Below, piece after piece: positions 36,296 through 45,722 of a stretch of 64,000 bases of DNA. Source of the stretch: Achromobacter spanius (GTDB taxonomy: Bacteria; Pseudomonadota; Gammaproteobacteria; Burkholderiales; Burkholderiaceae_B); NCBI RefSeq assembly GCF_002812705.1, contig NZ_CP025030.1, positions 5,084,001-5,148,000 of the forward strand. Reading direction: 5' to 3'. The translations under genes were made by a program, and so were the position numbers. The notes under the pieces are model-generated. The model had not been told where the DNA came from. It ran no database searches and worked only from the letters and a program-made list of their open reading frames with translations. Position 1 is the first letter of the stretch; the number at the start of each line of letters is the position of its first letter.

Positions 36296-37321
36296 TCAAA
36301 CGATAGAGGTTCGGTGCGATGCGCCCATGCGGCAGGCGATCAAAAACGCCTGCCAGGTAGCATCCACATTGGCACGGCCAAGGCCGGCGATGTCGTAGGC
36401 GGTGCCGTGCGCGGGCGTGGTGATGGGTATGGGCAGGCCGCCCTGCACCGTGACGCCGCGGGAAAAGCCCAGCAGCTTGATCGCGATCTGCCCCTGGTCG
36501 TGATACATGGTGACAATCGCCTGGAACTGTCCGGCCTGCGCCTTCAGGAAAATGGTGTCGGCGGGAAACGGCCCCTGCACCGGCAGCCCTTCCTGGTTCA
36601 TCTGCCACACGGCCGGCTCGATGATGTCGACTTCTTCGCGCCCGCAGGTGCCGCCGTCGCCGCCGTGCGGGTTGAACGCCGCCACCGCCACGCGCGGCGC
36701 GGCGATGCCGTTGGCCTGCAAGGACCGATAGATCAGTCGCGTGGCGGCCTTGATGCCTTCGATGCTGAGCGCGGCCGCGGCGTCCTTGAGCGGAATGTGG
36801 GACGACACGCGCGACGTCCACAGATCGCCCAGCGTATTGAATTCACAGAAGTAGCCGGTCACGCCCAGGTACTGCGCAAAGTGATGCAGCTCGTCGTCGT
36901 GCCGCAAGCCGCCCTGCTTCATGGCGAACTTGTTCAAGGGCGCAAAGCAGATGGCGTCGATATGCCCATCGCGCGCCGCGTCCATGCAAGCGTTAAGCAC
37001 TTGCAGCACCGACGCACCGCCGGGCGCCTCGGCCTGCCCCACGGTTACCTGGTCGGGCCGCACGGTGTCCATGGCCAGCCATGCGGGCTGGCGGGTATCG
37101 GCGCGGCCCCGCACGGCAACCATGCTGTCCACGGCTTGCGTCGGCACCTGCACGCCCGCCACGCGCTGGCCTTCGCGCCACAGCCAGGCATCCCCCACCA
37201 GCACGATGTTGGCGCGTTCGCACGCCTCGGGCCGGGCCAGCAGGCGGGCGATCAGCTCGGCGCCGATGCCGGCCGGGTCGCCCAGGGTCAGGGCAATAAC
37301 GGGTTTTTGCTGCGTGTCCAT
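36296..37321 (-). CDS. PdxA2-like NAD-dependent dehydrogenase
   Basis: The 341-residue protein is a PdxA paralogue: [19 protein letters not shown] at the start, the metal-binding His of DDELHHFA and [15 protein letters not shown], and the His of [13 protein letters not shown]. PdxA proper oxidises 4-phosphohydroxy-threonine in vitamin B6 synthesis. Paralogues in sugar-acid operons (PdxA2) oxidise 4-phospho-threonate or 4-phospho-erythronate, produced by a DUF1537 kinase. No such kinase is present here, so the phosphorylated substrate must come from elsewhere. Thirteen bases separate it from the dehydratase gene. Confidence 0.84.
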   Translation of the reverse strand: MDTQQKPVIALTLGDPAGIGAELIARLLARPEACERANIVLVGDAWLWREGQRVAGVQVPTQAVDSMVAVRGRADTRQPAWLAMDTVRPDQVTVGQAEAPGGASVLQVLNACMDAARDGHIDAICFAPLNKFAMKQGGLRHDDELHHFAQYLGVTGYFCEFNTLGDLWTSRVSSHIPLKDAAAALSIEGIKAATRLIYRSLQANGIAAPRVAVAAFNPHGGDGGTCGREEVDIIEPAVWQMNQEGLPVQGPFPADTIFLKAQAGQFQAIVTMYHDQGQIAIKLLGFSRGVTVQGGLPIPITTPAHGTAYDIAGLGRANVDATWQAFLIACRMGASHRTSIV

Positions 37322-37327
37322 GTCAGG

Positions 37328-38305
37328 TCATTCCACGGAAATGTTGTTCTTCTTGATGATGCTGGCGTAGCGCTGGTTTTCAGCTTTATGGAACTGCGCG
37401 AACTGCGCCTGGCTCATCGGCGTAATGTCCGCCCCGATCGCCAGCAGCCGGGCCTGCGTTTCAGGCAGGGCCAGAATCTGGTTCACGTCGTCGTGGATGC
37501 GCGTCTGGATAGCGGCGGGCGTGTTGGCCGGCATGTAGATGCCGTACCACGCGCTCATCTCCACGCCGGGCACACCGGCCTCGGCCATGGTGGGCACGTC
37601 GGGAAGCTGGGGATTGCGGCGAGCGCTAAGCACCGCCAGCGCGCGCACCTTGCCGCTCTTGATGTGCGGAATGACGGACGACGCCGTTTCAAACGCGATC
37701 TGCACCTGTCCGCCCATCAGGTCGACCATGGCGGGGCCGCTGCCGCGATACGGAATGTGCGTCATCTGCACGCCCGTGGCGTCCTTGAACAACTCGGCGG
37801 CAATGTGCTGCGTGCTGCCCGCGCCGCTGCTGGCGAAATTGAATTCGCCAGGACGGCGCTTGATCAGCGCAATCAGCGCCTGGACGGAATCGGCCGGCAC
37901 CTGGTTATTGACCACCAGGATGTTCGGCACCGCCCCCACGAACACCACTGGCGTCAGGTCGCGGTCATTGTCGTAACCCAGCTTCAGCAGATGCGGAGCG
38001 ATGGCGTGGGCGGTCGACACCCCCATCACCATGGTGTGGTTGTCGGCCGACTTCGCCGCCTGGTCTGCCGCCAGTGTGTTGGAGGCGCCCGGCTTGTTTT
38101 CCACCACCACGATCTGTTTCAGCATCGGACCCAGGCGGTCGGCCACGGCGCGCGCCATGGCGTCGGTACCGCCGCCAGGCGCGGACCCCACCAGCAAGCG
38201 CAGCGGTTTGTTCGGCCAATCGGCGTTTTGCGCCTGGGCGGGGGTCAGGGTTGTCAGGCACAGCGCGGCGGCCGCCAGGGCGGCGCGGATCTTATGGATC
38301 TTCAT
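37328..38305 (-). CDS. Bug-family substrate-binding protein
   Basis: The protein (325 residues) has a Sec signal peptide (about 1-25, ending AQA) and the Bug fold: WPNKPLRLLVGSAPGGGTDAMAR, GASNTLAADQAAKS, and the C-terminal TRIHDDVNQILA. Bug proteins bind organic acids in the periplasm. Its place at the head of a sugar-acid operon suggests it captures the acid used by the downstream enzymes. No membrane subunits TctA and TctB are encoded nearby, so the transporter partner is elsewhere. It is divergent from a LysR gene. Confidence 0.9.
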   Translation of the reverse strand: MKIHKIRAALAAAALCLTTLTPAQAQNADWPNKPLRLLVGSAPGGGTDAMARAVADRLGPMLKQIVVVENKPGASNTLAADQAAKSADNHTMVMGVSTAHAIAPHLLKLGYDNDRDLTPVVFVGAVPNILVVNNQVPADSVQALIALIKRRPGEFNFASSGAGSTQHIAAELFKDATGVQMTHIPYRGSGPAMVDLMGGQVQIAFETASSVIPHIKSGKVRALAVLSARRNPQLPDVPTMAEAGVPGVEMSAWYGIYMPANTPAAIQTRIHDDVNQILALPETQARLLAIGADITPMSQAQFAQFHKAENQRYASIIKKNNISVE

Positions 38306-38374
38306 GGTTTGTCTCCTTGATGTTTCTTCGCCGCTTACGGCTTTTGTTGTGAAGCCATCTTAGAAACATCGCCT

Positions 38375-38392
38375 GTTTCCGTAAAATGAAAC
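38375..38392. promoter_or_regulatory. inverted repeat in the LysR / sugar-acid operon divergent region
   Basis: GTTTC and GAAAC are separated by eight bases in the 121-base region between the LysR gene and the Bug gene. It is 35 bases upstream of the LysR start and 70 bases upstream of the Bug gene. It is a candidate binding site for the LysR protein, although it does not match the T-N11-A core exactly. Confidence 0.35.
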
Positions 38393-38426
38393 TTTTGCAC
38401 CAATCGTTCACTACAGGCGATCAATC

Positions 38427-39368
38427 ATGGACCGCACTTTGAATGTTCCCGCCCTGCTCTCGCGGCTGCGCATGCGCCAGATCGTGCTGTTGCTGGCCAT
38501 CGACGAACGCGGCACGCTGCGGGCCGCGGCGTCGCAACTGAACATGACCCAATCGGCCGCCAGCAAAATGCTGCACGAACTGGAATTGGCGCTGGGGCAG
38601 CCGCTGTTTGAACGGGTGGGACGCGGGCTGGCGCAGACGCCGGCCGGCGCTTGCGTCATGGGGTATTTCCGGGGCATGCGCGGCACCATGTCGTCGCTGG
38701 CGCGCGAGCTAGACGAACTGCGGCTGGGCAGCGCCGGCAAGCTGTTCATCGGCAGCATCATGGCGGCCTCGCCCGGGCATCTGACCGATGCGCTGCTGCG
38801 CTTGAAGCAGACCTATCCGCTGCTGGCCGTGGAAATCGTCACCGGCACCAGCGACCTGCTGATCGCCCGCTTGAACGAGGGCAAGCTGGATGTGGTGATC
38901 GGCCGCATGCTGACCCTGTCGGATCGCAACTACGTGTTCCGGCCGATCGGCGACGAGGCGCTGTCGGTGATCGCGGCGGTGGACCATCCGCTGGCCATGC
39001 CGCAGTCCGTACAGAAGCGCTTGGACTTTGAGGCGATGCTGGCATATCCGTGGATTCTGCAACCGCACGGCAGCCCGATGCGCGACGTGATCGAACAGGA
39101 ATTCCGGTCGCACAACGTGGCGACCCCGCCCGGGCTGATTGAATCGGCGTCCATCCTGACGACCACCAACCTGGCAATGAAGTCGCACATGCTGGGCGTA
39201 ATTCCGGAATCGGTCGCCAGCCGGTACGCAGCGCATGGCCTGTTGGCGATCCTGCCCTACCAGATCCGCCAATCGCTGACCGCCTTCGGCAGCATCGTGC
39301 CGCGCGACCGGCCTTTGAGCGCGGCCGGGCAGCACTTTATCGACTTACTGCACGACAATTCACGATGA
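38427..39368 (+). CDS. LysR-family regulator of the sugar-acid operon
   Basis: The 313-residue protein has an N-terminal winged helix (about residues 12-75; RMRQIVLLLAIDERGTLRAA, then QSAASKMLHELELALGQPLF) and a C-terminal effector domain that starts near GSAGKLFIGSIMAASPG. It is divergent from the Bug/PdxA2/dehydratase/DapA operon, the usual position for a LysR regulator of catabolic genes. The effector is probably the imported acid or its product. No other targets are visible. Confidence 0.88.
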   Translation: MDRTLNVPALLSRLRMRQIVLLLAIDERGTLRAAASQLNMTQSAASKMLHELELALGQPLFERVGRGLAQTPAGACVMGYFRGMRGTMSSLARELDELRLGSAGKLFIGSIMAASPGHLTDALLRLKQTYPLLAVEIVTGTSDLLIARLNEGKLDVVIGRMLTLSDRNYVFRPIGDEALSVIAAVDHPLAMPQSVQKRLDFEAMLAYPWILQPHGSPMRDVIEQEFRSHNVATPPGLIESASILTTTNLAMKSHMLGVIPESVASRYAAHGLLAILPYQIRQSLTAFGSIVPRDRPLSAAGQHFIDLLHDNSR

Positions 39369-39473
39369 TGCTTGCGCGTTAGCAGAAAATTAGCGGAATT
39401 TAGAAAAATTCACCAGCGCCGCGACGTACAATCGCCGATTGCGCAACCCGCGCGTTTTATCCGAGGTTTCCCC

Positions 39474-39818
39474 GTGAGTGCATTGCCCGCCTGTCCGTCC
39501 TGCCAATCCGAATACACCTACGAAGACGGCGGCCTCTACATCTGCCCGGAATGCGCGCATGAGTGGTCGGCCCAGGACACCGCCGCCGCCGTCGCCGATG
39601 AGGCCCGTGTCTACCGCGATTCAGCCGGCAACGTGCTTCAAGACGGCGACACCATCACCGTCATCAAAGACCTGAAGCTCAAGGGTTCCAGCGGCGTGGT
39701 GAAGATGGGCACGAAGGTCAAGGGCATCCGCCTGGTCGACAGCGACCACGACATCGATTGCAAGATCGACGGCTTTGGCCAGATGAGCCTGAAGTCGGAA
39801 TTCGTGAAGAAGATCTGA
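39474..39818 (+). CDS. PhnA/YjdM-type zinc-ribbon protein
   Basis: The 114-residue protein starts with a zinc ribbon ([20 protein letters not shown], Cys pairs at about 7, 10, 24 and 27) and continues with a SH3-like barrel domain ([33 protein letters not shown]). This matches the YjdM/PhnA family, long called alkylphosphonate uptake protein but not proven to act there. The start is a GTG with GAGG upstream. It is convergent with the cytochrome oxidase cluster, with a hairpin between. Confidence 0.88.
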   Translation: MSALPACPSCQSEYTYEDGGLYICPECAHEWSAQDTAAAVADEARVYRDSAGNVLQDGDTITVIKDLKLKGSSGVVKMGTKVKGIRLVDSDHDIDCKIDGFGQMSLKSEFVKKI

Positions 39819-39825
39819 CGCCACG

Positions 39826-39862
39826 CGCCCACCCTGGCGGCACCACGCCGCGCGGGTGGGCG
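39826..39862. terminator. hairpin between phnA-like gene and the cco cluster
   Basis: CGCCCACCC at 39826-39834 is the reverse complement of 39854-39862 (9 bp, 19-base loop). It lies between two convergent genes and could serve both transcripts. No T-run is present, so it is a weak terminator candidate. Confidence 0.4.
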
Positions 39863-39878
39863 GATCAAGGCTGCCGGT

Positions 39879-40115
39879 TCAAAGGTCTTCGTCTTCCGCC
39901 GCCTTGGGCATCAGATACGCCGTGAGCGTGCTGGACATGCCTGCCATCACCCACAGCACGAAGAACGACACCGTGTAGAAGCCGACGCGCCCGGTCGGCA
40001 CGTGGCCGAAGATCGCCACATCCAAGGGGTCGATCAGCGCGAATATCAGCGCGCTGCCTATCCCGGCCGCCAGGAACGACGGCCACAGAATCCACATCAA
40101 TGAACGCAGGCCCAT
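39879..40115 (-). CDS. small two-helix membrane protein at the end of the cco cluster
   Basis: This 78-residue protein has two membrane segments (WILWPSFLAAGIGSALIFAL and FYTVSFFVLWVMAGMSSTLT) and a short acidic tail (EDEDL). I do not recognise a named family. It lies 15 bases after the FixH-like gene in the same direction, so it is probably cotranscribed with the oxidase genes. A role in oxidase assembly is possible by position only. Confidence 0.6.
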   Translation of the reverse strand: MGLRSLMWILWPSFLAAGIGSALIFALIDPLDVAIFGHVPTGRVGFYTVSFFVLWVMAGMSSTLTAYLMPKAAEDEDL

Positions 40116-40130
40116 CTGTGCTCTCCCTGC

Positions 40131-40367
40131 TTAAGGCTTGGCTTGCGCGGCGCCCGCGCCCTCGCTCGCCTGGGGTGAAACCTGTTCGATGACCAGGCCG
40201 CGCTTGACCACGCCGTCCTGGATAGGCTCGTGGATGAAGTTGCTGTAGGCGAAGTAGATCGTGACAAAGCACCCGATCATGGCCGCGAACGGGCCGGCCA
40301 TCAGGATCCAGGGCCAGGGTTCCTGGTACCAGGGCTTCGGGGTCGGGGCGTGTTGGGCAAGTGTCAT
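40131..40367 (-). CDS. ccoH: FixH/CcoH-like protein, short form
   Basis: The 78-residue protein has the N-terminal part of the FixH family: PWYQEPWPWILMAGPFAAMI with one membrane segment, and DGVVKRGLVIE, which corresponds to the family motif after the membrane segment. Standard FixH/CcoH is about 150-170 residues, and its periplasmic domain is missing here. It follows ccoG by 18 bases. CcoH helps stabilise cbb3 assembly intermediates in other bacteria. The short form may be functional or may be a reduced version. Confidence 0.7.
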   Translation of the reverse strand: MTLAQHAPTPKPWYQEPWPWILMAGPFAAMIGCFVTIYFAYSNFIHEPIQDGVVKRGLVIEQVSPQASEGAGAAQAKP

Positions 40368-40385
40368 GTGCAGTCCTTGGCGGGC

Positions 40386-41876
40386 TTAGTCGGGTACGTA
40401 GAAACTGGCGGGCTCGTCGGTCTGGATGGACCGGTTTTCGCCGTCGTGGCCGCGCGCGCGCAGCGTGATGGGATGGGCGCCGGGTTCAACACCCGCGGGC
40501 GCCCGGATCACCATGGGCACCAGCTTGTTGGCCGCCGCTTCGACGTCGACCGTGTCCGAGCCCTGGCGGCCGGCCATCACTTGCAGGCCGGGCATGCCAT
40601 CGGCCGACAGGCGCAGACGCATTGGCGTGTCCGACGTATTGATGATCTGCAAGCGGTAGACGTTTTCAATCTGACCACCCGCCACTTCGCGCCCCAGCGC
40701 GCCCCGGTCGCGGATGACATCGACCCGCAAGGGGTTGCGCATCGCCAACGAGGCAACAAACGCCACGGCCAGAATCAGGATCAGCGTGCCGTAGATCAGC
40801 ACGCGCGGGCGCAACAGATGTGAACGCGCGTTTTGGGCGCTCAGGCCATCCTGCATGGCGCGGTCCGACGTGTACCGGATCAGGCCGGGTTCGTACTGCA
40901 TCTTGTCCATGACTTGTTCGCAGGCGTCGATACAGGCGCCGCAGCCGATGCACATGTATTGCAGGCCGTCGCGGATGTCGATGCCGGTGGGGCAGACCTG
41001 CACGCACAGGCTGCAATCCACGCAATCGCCCATGCCGGCCGCCTTGTGGTCGACCTTGCGCGAGCGTCCGCCGCGCGGGTCGCCACGGCGCTTGTCATAG
41101 GTAACGACGAAGGTGTCCGGGTCCACCATGACGCTCTGGAAGCGGGCATAGGGGCACATGTACTTGCACACGGACTCGCGCATGAAGCCGGCGTTGCCCC
41201 AAGTGGCAAAGCCGTAGAACAGCATCCAGAACCATTGCCACGGGCCCAGTTGCAGCGTGAACAGTTCATGGCCCAGTTCACGGATGGGCGCGAAATAGCC
41301 GATGAAGGTGGACCCCGTCCACCAGGCCAGCGCAATCCACAAGAAGTGCTTGGTGATTTTCAGGCGCGCCTTGCGCAGGCTCCACGGCGACTCGTCCAGG
41401 CGGATGCGCGCAATGCGGTCGCCTTCGACCTTGCGCTCGATCCACATGAAGATTTCGGTGTAGACGGTTTGCGGACAGGCGTAGCCGCAGAACAGCCGGC
41501 CCGCCACGGCGGTGAACAGGAACAGCGCCAGCGCCGAGATGACCAGCAGCACGGCCAGGTACACGACGTCTTGCGGCCACAGCACCAGCCCGAACAGATA
41601 GAACTTGCGCGCGCCCAGGTCGAACAACACGGCTTGCCGGCCGTTCCATTGCAGCCAGGGCAAGCCATAGAAAATAAGCTGGGTGATGAAGACGAACGCA
41701 ATGCGCCAGCGGGCGAAGATGCCGCTGACGGATCGCGGATAGATCTTGCTGCGCACGCCCGCCAGCGTCTGCTCCAGGGTTTCGGCCCCGGGGCGTGGCG
41801 GCCGCGTGTGCGGGCGCCAGGGCGGCGGGTCGCCGCCAGGCGGCGTGCCCACGCTTGCGGTTGACCCATCATCCAT
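40386..41876 (-). CDS. ccoG: cytochrome c oxidase accessory protein CcoG
   Basis: The 496-residue protein has about five membrane segments and 4Fe-4S motifs: CGYACPQTVYTEIFMWIE, VCKYMCPYARFQ, then CVDCSLCVQVCPTGIDIRDG and CIGCGACIDACEQVMDK. A C-terminal immunoglobulin-like FixG domain follows. CcoG is a cupric reductase needed in copper delivery to cbb3 oxidase. It is encoded between ccoP (78 bases away) and ccoH. All cysteine clusters are intact. Confidence 0.95.
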   Translation of the reverse strand: MDDGSTASVGTPPGGDPPPWRPHTRPPRPGAETLEQTLAGVRSKIYPRSVSGIFARWRIAFVFITQLIFYGLPWLQWNGRQAVLFDLGARKFYLFGLVLWPQDVVYLAVLLVISALALFLFTAVAGRLFCGYACPQTVYTEIFMWIERKVEGDRIARIRLDESPWSLRKARLKITKHFLWIALAWWTGSTFIGYFAPIRELGHELFTLQLGPWQWFWMLFYGFATWGNAGFMRESVCKYMCPYARFQSVMVDPDTFVVTYDKRRGDPRGGRSRKVDHKAAGMGDCVDCSLCVQVCPTGIDIRDGLQYMCIGCGACIDACEQVMDKMQYEPGLIRYTSDRAMQDGLSAQNARSHLLRPRVLIYGTLILILAVAFVASLAMRNPLRVDVIRDRGALGREVAGGQIENVYRLQIINTSDTPMRLRLSADGMPGLQVMAGRQGSDTVDVEAAANKLVPMVIRAPAGVEPGAHPITLRARGHDGENRSIQTDEPASFYVPD

Positions 41877-41954
41877 ATGCTGCTCCGTACGGTGTATCCG
41901 ATGATGTGGGGCCGACCGTGCGTGGCCCGCCCCACCTAAGCGCCGCTGGCCTAC

Positions 41955-42974
41955 TTATTTGGCCAAGGGCGCGGTGCCGACTGCGACGGTGCCAAGCGCC
42001 GAGGTCCCAGCCGCAGGGGTATCGACCGCCTTGGCATCAGCCGCCTGCGCTTCTCCCGCAGCGTCGGGCTTGTTCGACAGGCCCCACACCCAGGCCGTCA
42101 ACACCTTGATCTGTTCAGGATTCAGGATGTGTTCGTGCGCGGGCATGCGGTTGTCCCGACCGTCCAGGATGGTCTTCACGATCGACGCTTCCGAAGACCC
42201 GTACAGCCACACGTCGTCGGTCAGGTTGGGCGCGCCCACCAGTTGGTTGCCCTTGCCGTCGACACCATGGCAGGCCACACAGAAGTTGCCGAACTCGCGC
42301 TTGCCGCGAAACACGCGGATGGGGTCCGCCGTCAGGCCCGACAAGGAACGCACGTACTGCGCGATGTCGCCCGCCGCCTTGGCATCAATGGCGGCCTTCC
42401 AGGGCGGCATCACGCCGTGGCGGCCTTCCTTGATGGTCTTCATGATGACTTCGGGCGAACCGCCGTGCAGCCAGTCGCCGTCGGTCAGGTTCGGAAAGCT
42501 GGGGCCGCCCTTGGCGTCCGAGCCATGGCATTGCGCGCAGTTGTTCAGGAACAGGCGCTGGCCGATTTCACGGGCGCCCGCGTCCTGTGAGATCTGCGGC
42601 ACGGTCATGGTTTCAAAACGGGCGTAGATGGGGCGCACGGCGTTGGCCATCTGGGCCTGGTGCCGCGCCACTTCTTCCGTGCTGCTGTAGCCCAACTGGC
42701 CCTTGTACGAGCCCAGGCCCGGCATGAAGAACAGATAGCCCAGCGCGAACAGGCAGGCCAGCAGGTACATCCACGTCCACCACGTGGGAACGGGGTTGTT
42801 CAGTTCGGTCAGGTCACCATCCCAGACGTGGCCGGTGTCTTCCACCTGCCCGGCGGCCGGCTTGGCGCCCAGCCAGCGGCGCTGCGTGTACAGCAGCCAC
42901 ACGCACCAGAGCACGCCGCCCACAGCGACCACCGAAATGAAAATCCCCCAGAAGCCATTGACGAAATCGCTCAT
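41955..42974 (-). CDS. ccoP: cbb3 oxidase dihaem subunit CcoP
   Basis: A 339-residue subunit with two N-terminal membrane segments (about 10-28 and 66-84) and two c-type haem sites, CAQCH at 146-150 and CVACH at 232-236. The tail after about residue 305 is Ala-rich and low-complexity. CcoP passes electrons from cytochrome c to CcoO and CcoN. Its start overlaps the stop of ccoQ by ATGA. Two-helix CcoP is the form found in many betaproteobacteria, in which an extra helix is fused at the start. Confidence 0.95.
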   Translation of the reverse strand: MSDFVNGFWGIFISVVAVGGVLWCVWLLYTQRRWLGAKPAAGQVEDTGHVWDGDLTELNNPVPTWWTWMYLLACLFALGYLFFMPGLGSYKGQLGYSSTEEVARHQAQMANAVRPIYARFETMTVPQISQDAGAREIGQRLFLNNCAQCHGSDAKGGPSFPNLTDGDWLHGGSPEVIMKTIKEGRHGVMPPWKAAIDAKAAGDIAQYVRSLSGLTADPIRVFRGKREFGNFCVACHGVDGKGNQLVGAPNLTDDVWLYGSSEASIVKTILDGRDNRMPAHEHILNPEQIKVLTAWVWGLSNKPDAAGEAQAADAKAVDTPAAGTSALGTVAVGTAPLAK

Positions 42975-43147
42975 GATCGATTCGCTCCATCTTGTTGTGC
43001 CTGCCCGAATTCATCGGGCAGGGCGAACGGCAACATGGCCGATTCGCGGTTGGCGCCCTGGCGGCCGCGCGAGCAGGCCCACCAGACGATGCCGAAAAAG
43101 GTCGCCATGGAAATGGCGGTAACGATTGCGCTCAGGTAAGCCACCAT
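42971..43147 (-). CDS. ccoQ: cbb3 oxidase small subunit CcoQ
   Basis: The 58-residue protein has one membrane segment (VAYLSAIVTAISMATFFGIV) followed by a short charged segment, matching CcoQ/FixQ. It stabilises the oxidase complex. It lies between ccoO (2 bases) and ccoP (4-base overlap). It is a short gene, but position and sequence support it well. Confidence 0.9.
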   Translation of the reverse strand: MVAYLSAIVTAISMATFFGIVWWACSRGRQGANRESAMLPFALPDEFGQAQQDGANRS

Positions 43148-43149
43148 GA

Positions 43150-43893
43150 TCAGCCTCCCGTAGCCGGTTGCGCGGCGGGTTGCGTGGCCGTTTGCACGGC
43201 GGACTGTGCGGCCGATTCCGCGGCCTTCCTGGCCTCTTCCGCCTGCTTGGCTTCGGCCGCCTGCTTGGCGCGGCGCACGCCCACGCCCAGGCTTTGCAGG
43301 TAGTCGACCAATGCGTCCTCTTCCGTCTTGCCTTCGATTTCCTTGGGCGCGGCGGCGATCTGTTCGTCTGTGTACGGCACGCCCAGCGTGCGCAAGGCCC
43401 GCATGCGCTCGGACACGTTCTGACCGGTGATCACCGTCTTTTGCAGCCAGGGATACGCGGGCATGTTCGATTCCGGCACCACCTTGCGCGGGTCGCGCAG
43501 GTGAATGCGGTGCCAGTCGTCGGAATAGCGTTCGCCCACGCGCGCCAGGTCGGGCCCGGTGCGCTTGGAGCCCCACAGGAACGGGTGGTCGAAGACCGAT
43601 TCCGCCGCCGTCGAATACGAGCCGTAGCGTTGCACTTCGGCGGCCAGCACGCGCACTTGCTGCGAGTGGCAGCCCACGCAGCCTTCGCGGATGTACACGT
43701 CGCGCCCCATCAGCCGCAGCGGGCTGTAGGGTTCGACGCCCGCCACGGGCTGGGTGGTGCTGTGCTGGAAGAACAGCGGAATGATCTGAACCAGGCCCGC
43801 GAAGGACACCACCAGGATGCTGGCGATGATCATCCAGCCGATGTTCTTCTCAAGCGTCTGGTGAGAAAAGAAGCCGGTTTTATTGTTGGCCAT
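43150..43893 (-). CDS. ccoO: cbb3 oxidase monohaem subunit CcoO
   Basis: A 247-residue subunit with one membrane anchor (about residues 20-40) and the haem motif CVGCH at 72-76. PAYPWL and a Met-containing MPAYPW provide the second axial region. The last 45 residues are a low-complexity Ala/Gln/Lys tail (from [14 protein letters not shown] on) not found in short CcoO versions. CcoO carries electrons to CcoN. Twelve bases separate it from ccoN. Confidence 0.95.
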   Translation of the reverse strand: MANNKTGFFSHQTLEKNIGWMIIASILVVSFAGLVQIIPLFFQHSTTQPVAGVEPYSPLRLMGRDVYIREGCVGCHSQQVRVLAAEVQRYGSYSTAAESVFDHPFLWGSKRTGPDLARVGERYSDDWHRIHLRDPRKVVPESNMPAYPWLQKTVITGQNVSERMRALRTLGVPYTDEQIAAAPKEIEGKTEEDALVDYLQSLGVGVRRAKQAAEAKQAEEARKAAESAAQSAVQTATQPAAQPATGG

Positions 43894-43905
43894 GATGTCC
43901 TCTCG

Positions 43906-45411
43906 TCAAGCAGTGGCCGGCACGGCGGGCGCGGCGGGCACGTCGGGCGCAGAGACCGACGGGCGAGCGGCATGGGGATCGTCTTCGGGAATGGCGGGGT
44001 TGACCGGCAGCGCACCGCGCACCGTCATCCACACGTTCCAGGCCATCACGAACACCCCCGACAGGAACAACGTGCCACCCAGCAAACGGATCAGGTAGTA
44101 CGGCACGCGCGTCTTCAGTTCTTCGACGAAGCTGTAGACCAGGGTGCCGTCGCTGGCGGTGTCGCGCCACATCAGGCCCTGCTGCACGCCGGCAATCCAC
44201 ATGGCGGCGATGTACAGCACCACGCCGATGGTGGCGATCCAGAAGTGCAGTTCGATGGCCTTTACGCTGTACATCTTTTCGCGGCCATACAGGCGCGGAA
44301 TCAGGTAGTACAGCGAGCCGAAGGAAATCATCGCGACCCAGCCCAGTGCGCCGGAGTGCACGTGGCCAATGGTCCAGTCCGTGTAATGCGACAGCGCATT
44401 GACGGTGCGGATCGACATCATCGACCCTTCGAACGTGGACATGCCGTAGAACGACAGCGCGGTGACCATGAACTTCAGGATCGGGTCGGTACGCAGCTTG
44501 TACCAGGCGCCTTGCAGCGTCATGATGCCGTTGATCATCCCGCCCCAGGACGGCGCCAGCAGAATCAGCGAAAACGTCATGCCCAACGATTGCGTCCAGT
44601 CAGGCAGCGACGTGTACAGCAAGTGGTGCGGACCCGCCCACATGTACGTGAAGGCCAGCGCCCAGAAGTGGACGATGGACAGGCGGTACGAATAGATCGG
44701 GCGGCCGGCCTGCTTGGGCACGAAGTAATACATCATGCCCAGGAAGCTGGTGGTCAGGAAAAAGCCCACGGCGTTATGGCCGTACCACCACTGCACCATG
44801 GCGTCCTGCACGCCGGCGTACGCCGAGTACGACTTCCACATCGACACCGGCATCTCAATGTTGTTGAAGATGTGCAGGATGGCGATGGTGAGGATGTACG
44901 AGCCGAAGAACCAGTTGGCCACGTAGATGTGCTTGGACCGGCGCTTGATGATGGTGCCGAAGAACACGATGGCGTAGGCCACCCAGACCAGCGTGATCAG
45001 GATGTCGATGGGCCATTCGAGTTCGGCGTATTCCTTGCTGCTGGTGAACCCCATCGGCAAGGTGATCGCGGCGGCGACGATGACGACCTGCCAGCCCCAG
45101 AACGTGAAGGCGGCAAGCTTGTCGCAGAACAGCCGCGTCTGACAGGTGCGCTGGACCACGTAGTACGACGTTGCGAACAACGCGCTACCGCCAAAGGCGA
45201 AGATCACCGCGTTGGTGTGCAGCGGTCGCAGGCGGCCGTAGCTGAGCCATGCGGTGTCGAAATTCAACTGAGGCCAAATCAGCTGCGCGGCGATAAAAAC
45301 GCCCACAGCCATGCCGACAATCGCCCAAACCACCGTCATGAGCGCGAACTGCCTCACGATCTTGTAGTTGAAGGTGTCGGCCTTGCTTGCGATTGCGGCG
45401 CAATCGTTCAT
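43906..45411 (-). CDS. ccoN: cbb3 oxidase catalytic subunit CcoN
   Basis: The 501-residue protein has 12 membrane segments and the His ligands of haem-copper oxidases: [31 protein letters not shown] with the cross-linked-type His, [16 protein letters not shown] with the CuB His pair, and [16 protein letters not shown]. These bind haem b, haem b3 and CuB, and the subunit reduces oxygen at high affinity. The start at 45411 was chosen from the family N-terminus ([20 protein letters not shown]). A perfect FNR box lies 73 bases upstream. The acidic/Pro-rich tail after residue 475 is normal for the group. Confidence 0.96.
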   Translation of the reverse strand: MNDCAAIASKADTFNYKIVRQFALMTVVWAIVGMAVGVFIAAQLIWPQLNFDTAWLSYGRLRPLHTNAVIFAFGGSALFATSYYVVQRTCQTRLFCDKLAAFTFWGWQVVIVAAAITLPMGFTSSKEYAELEWPIDILITLVWVAYAIVFFGTIIKRRSKHIYVANWFFGSYILTIAILHIFNNIEMPVSMWKSYSAYAGVQDAMVQWWYGHNAVGFFLTTSFLGMMYYFVPKQAGRPIYSYRLSIVHFWALAFTYMWAGPHHLLYTSLPDWTQSLGMTFSLILLAPSWGGMINGIMTLQGAWYKLRTDPILKFMVTALSFYGMSTFEGSMMSIRTVNALSHYTDWTIGHVHSGALGWVAMISFGSLYYLIPRLYGREKMYSVKAIELHFWIATIGVVLYIAAMWIAGVQQGLMWRDTASDGTLVYSFVEELKTRVPYYLIRLLGGTLFLSGVFVMAWNVWMTVRGALPVNPAIPEDDPHAARPSVSAPDVPAAPAVPATA

Positions 45412-45477
45412 CACCCTTCCCCCAAAGTAACAAATAGCTCCAGGCTTGAATGATGGGACCGGGCCTATAAGTCGGCG

Positions 45478-45491
45478 TTGATATGGATCAA
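45478..45491 (-). promoter_or_regulatory. FNR/ANR box upstream of ccoN
   Basis: TTGATATGGATCAA matches the FNR consensus TTGAT-N4-ATCAA exactly. A class II promoter with the box at -41.5 would start transcription near 45443, and CATCAT at 45455-45450 fits a -10 hexamer in that place. This gives a 32-base leader to ccoN. It predicts induction at low oxygen. Confidence 0.85.
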
Positions 45492-45548
45492 GCGCGCGTG
45501 GGGCAGCAAGGGAACGCGGCAACGCCGCAACGCATCAGCAAGGGTTTG

Positions 45549-45722
45549 TTATGAATTGAAGCCGCCGCCGCTGGCGCGGCCGCTGTCGTCGTCACGCAGG
45601 ATCGCCGTGCCCGCGCTGTCGGTATCGTCGTACTGGCCGTTGAACACGGCCCACCAGAACGCTACGCCGATGGCCAGCACGAACAGCAGGGACAAAGGCA
45701 ACAGCAAGTACAGGATGGTCAT
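45549..45722 (-). CDS. ccoS: cbb3 oxidase maturation protein CcoS
   Basis: The 57-residue protein (ILYLLLPLSLLFVLAIGVAF, then FWWAVFNGQYDD) matches CcoS/FixS: one membrane segment and a conserved FxWAVxxGQYDD motif. CcoS is needed for cofactor insertion into CcoN. The gene begins at an ATG that overlaps the stop of the CcoI-like gene by 4 bases, so it is translated with that gene and not directly with ccoN, which has its own promoter. Confidence 0.92.
   Translation of the reverse strand: MTILYLLLPLSLLFVLAIGVAFWWAVFNGQYDDTDSAGTAILRDDDSGRASGGGFNS

Noticed and set aside
34129..38320. Two open frames of about 700 codons on the plus strand.
   Set aside because: They are antisense to the DapA-like, dehydratase, PdxA2-like and Bug genes, all of which have clear family motifs. 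The antisense products are low-complexity.
43168..45453. A 761-codon plus-strand frame across ccoO and ccoN.
   Set aside because: It is antisense to two certain oxidase subunit genes and has His/Gly/Arg-rich antisense composition.
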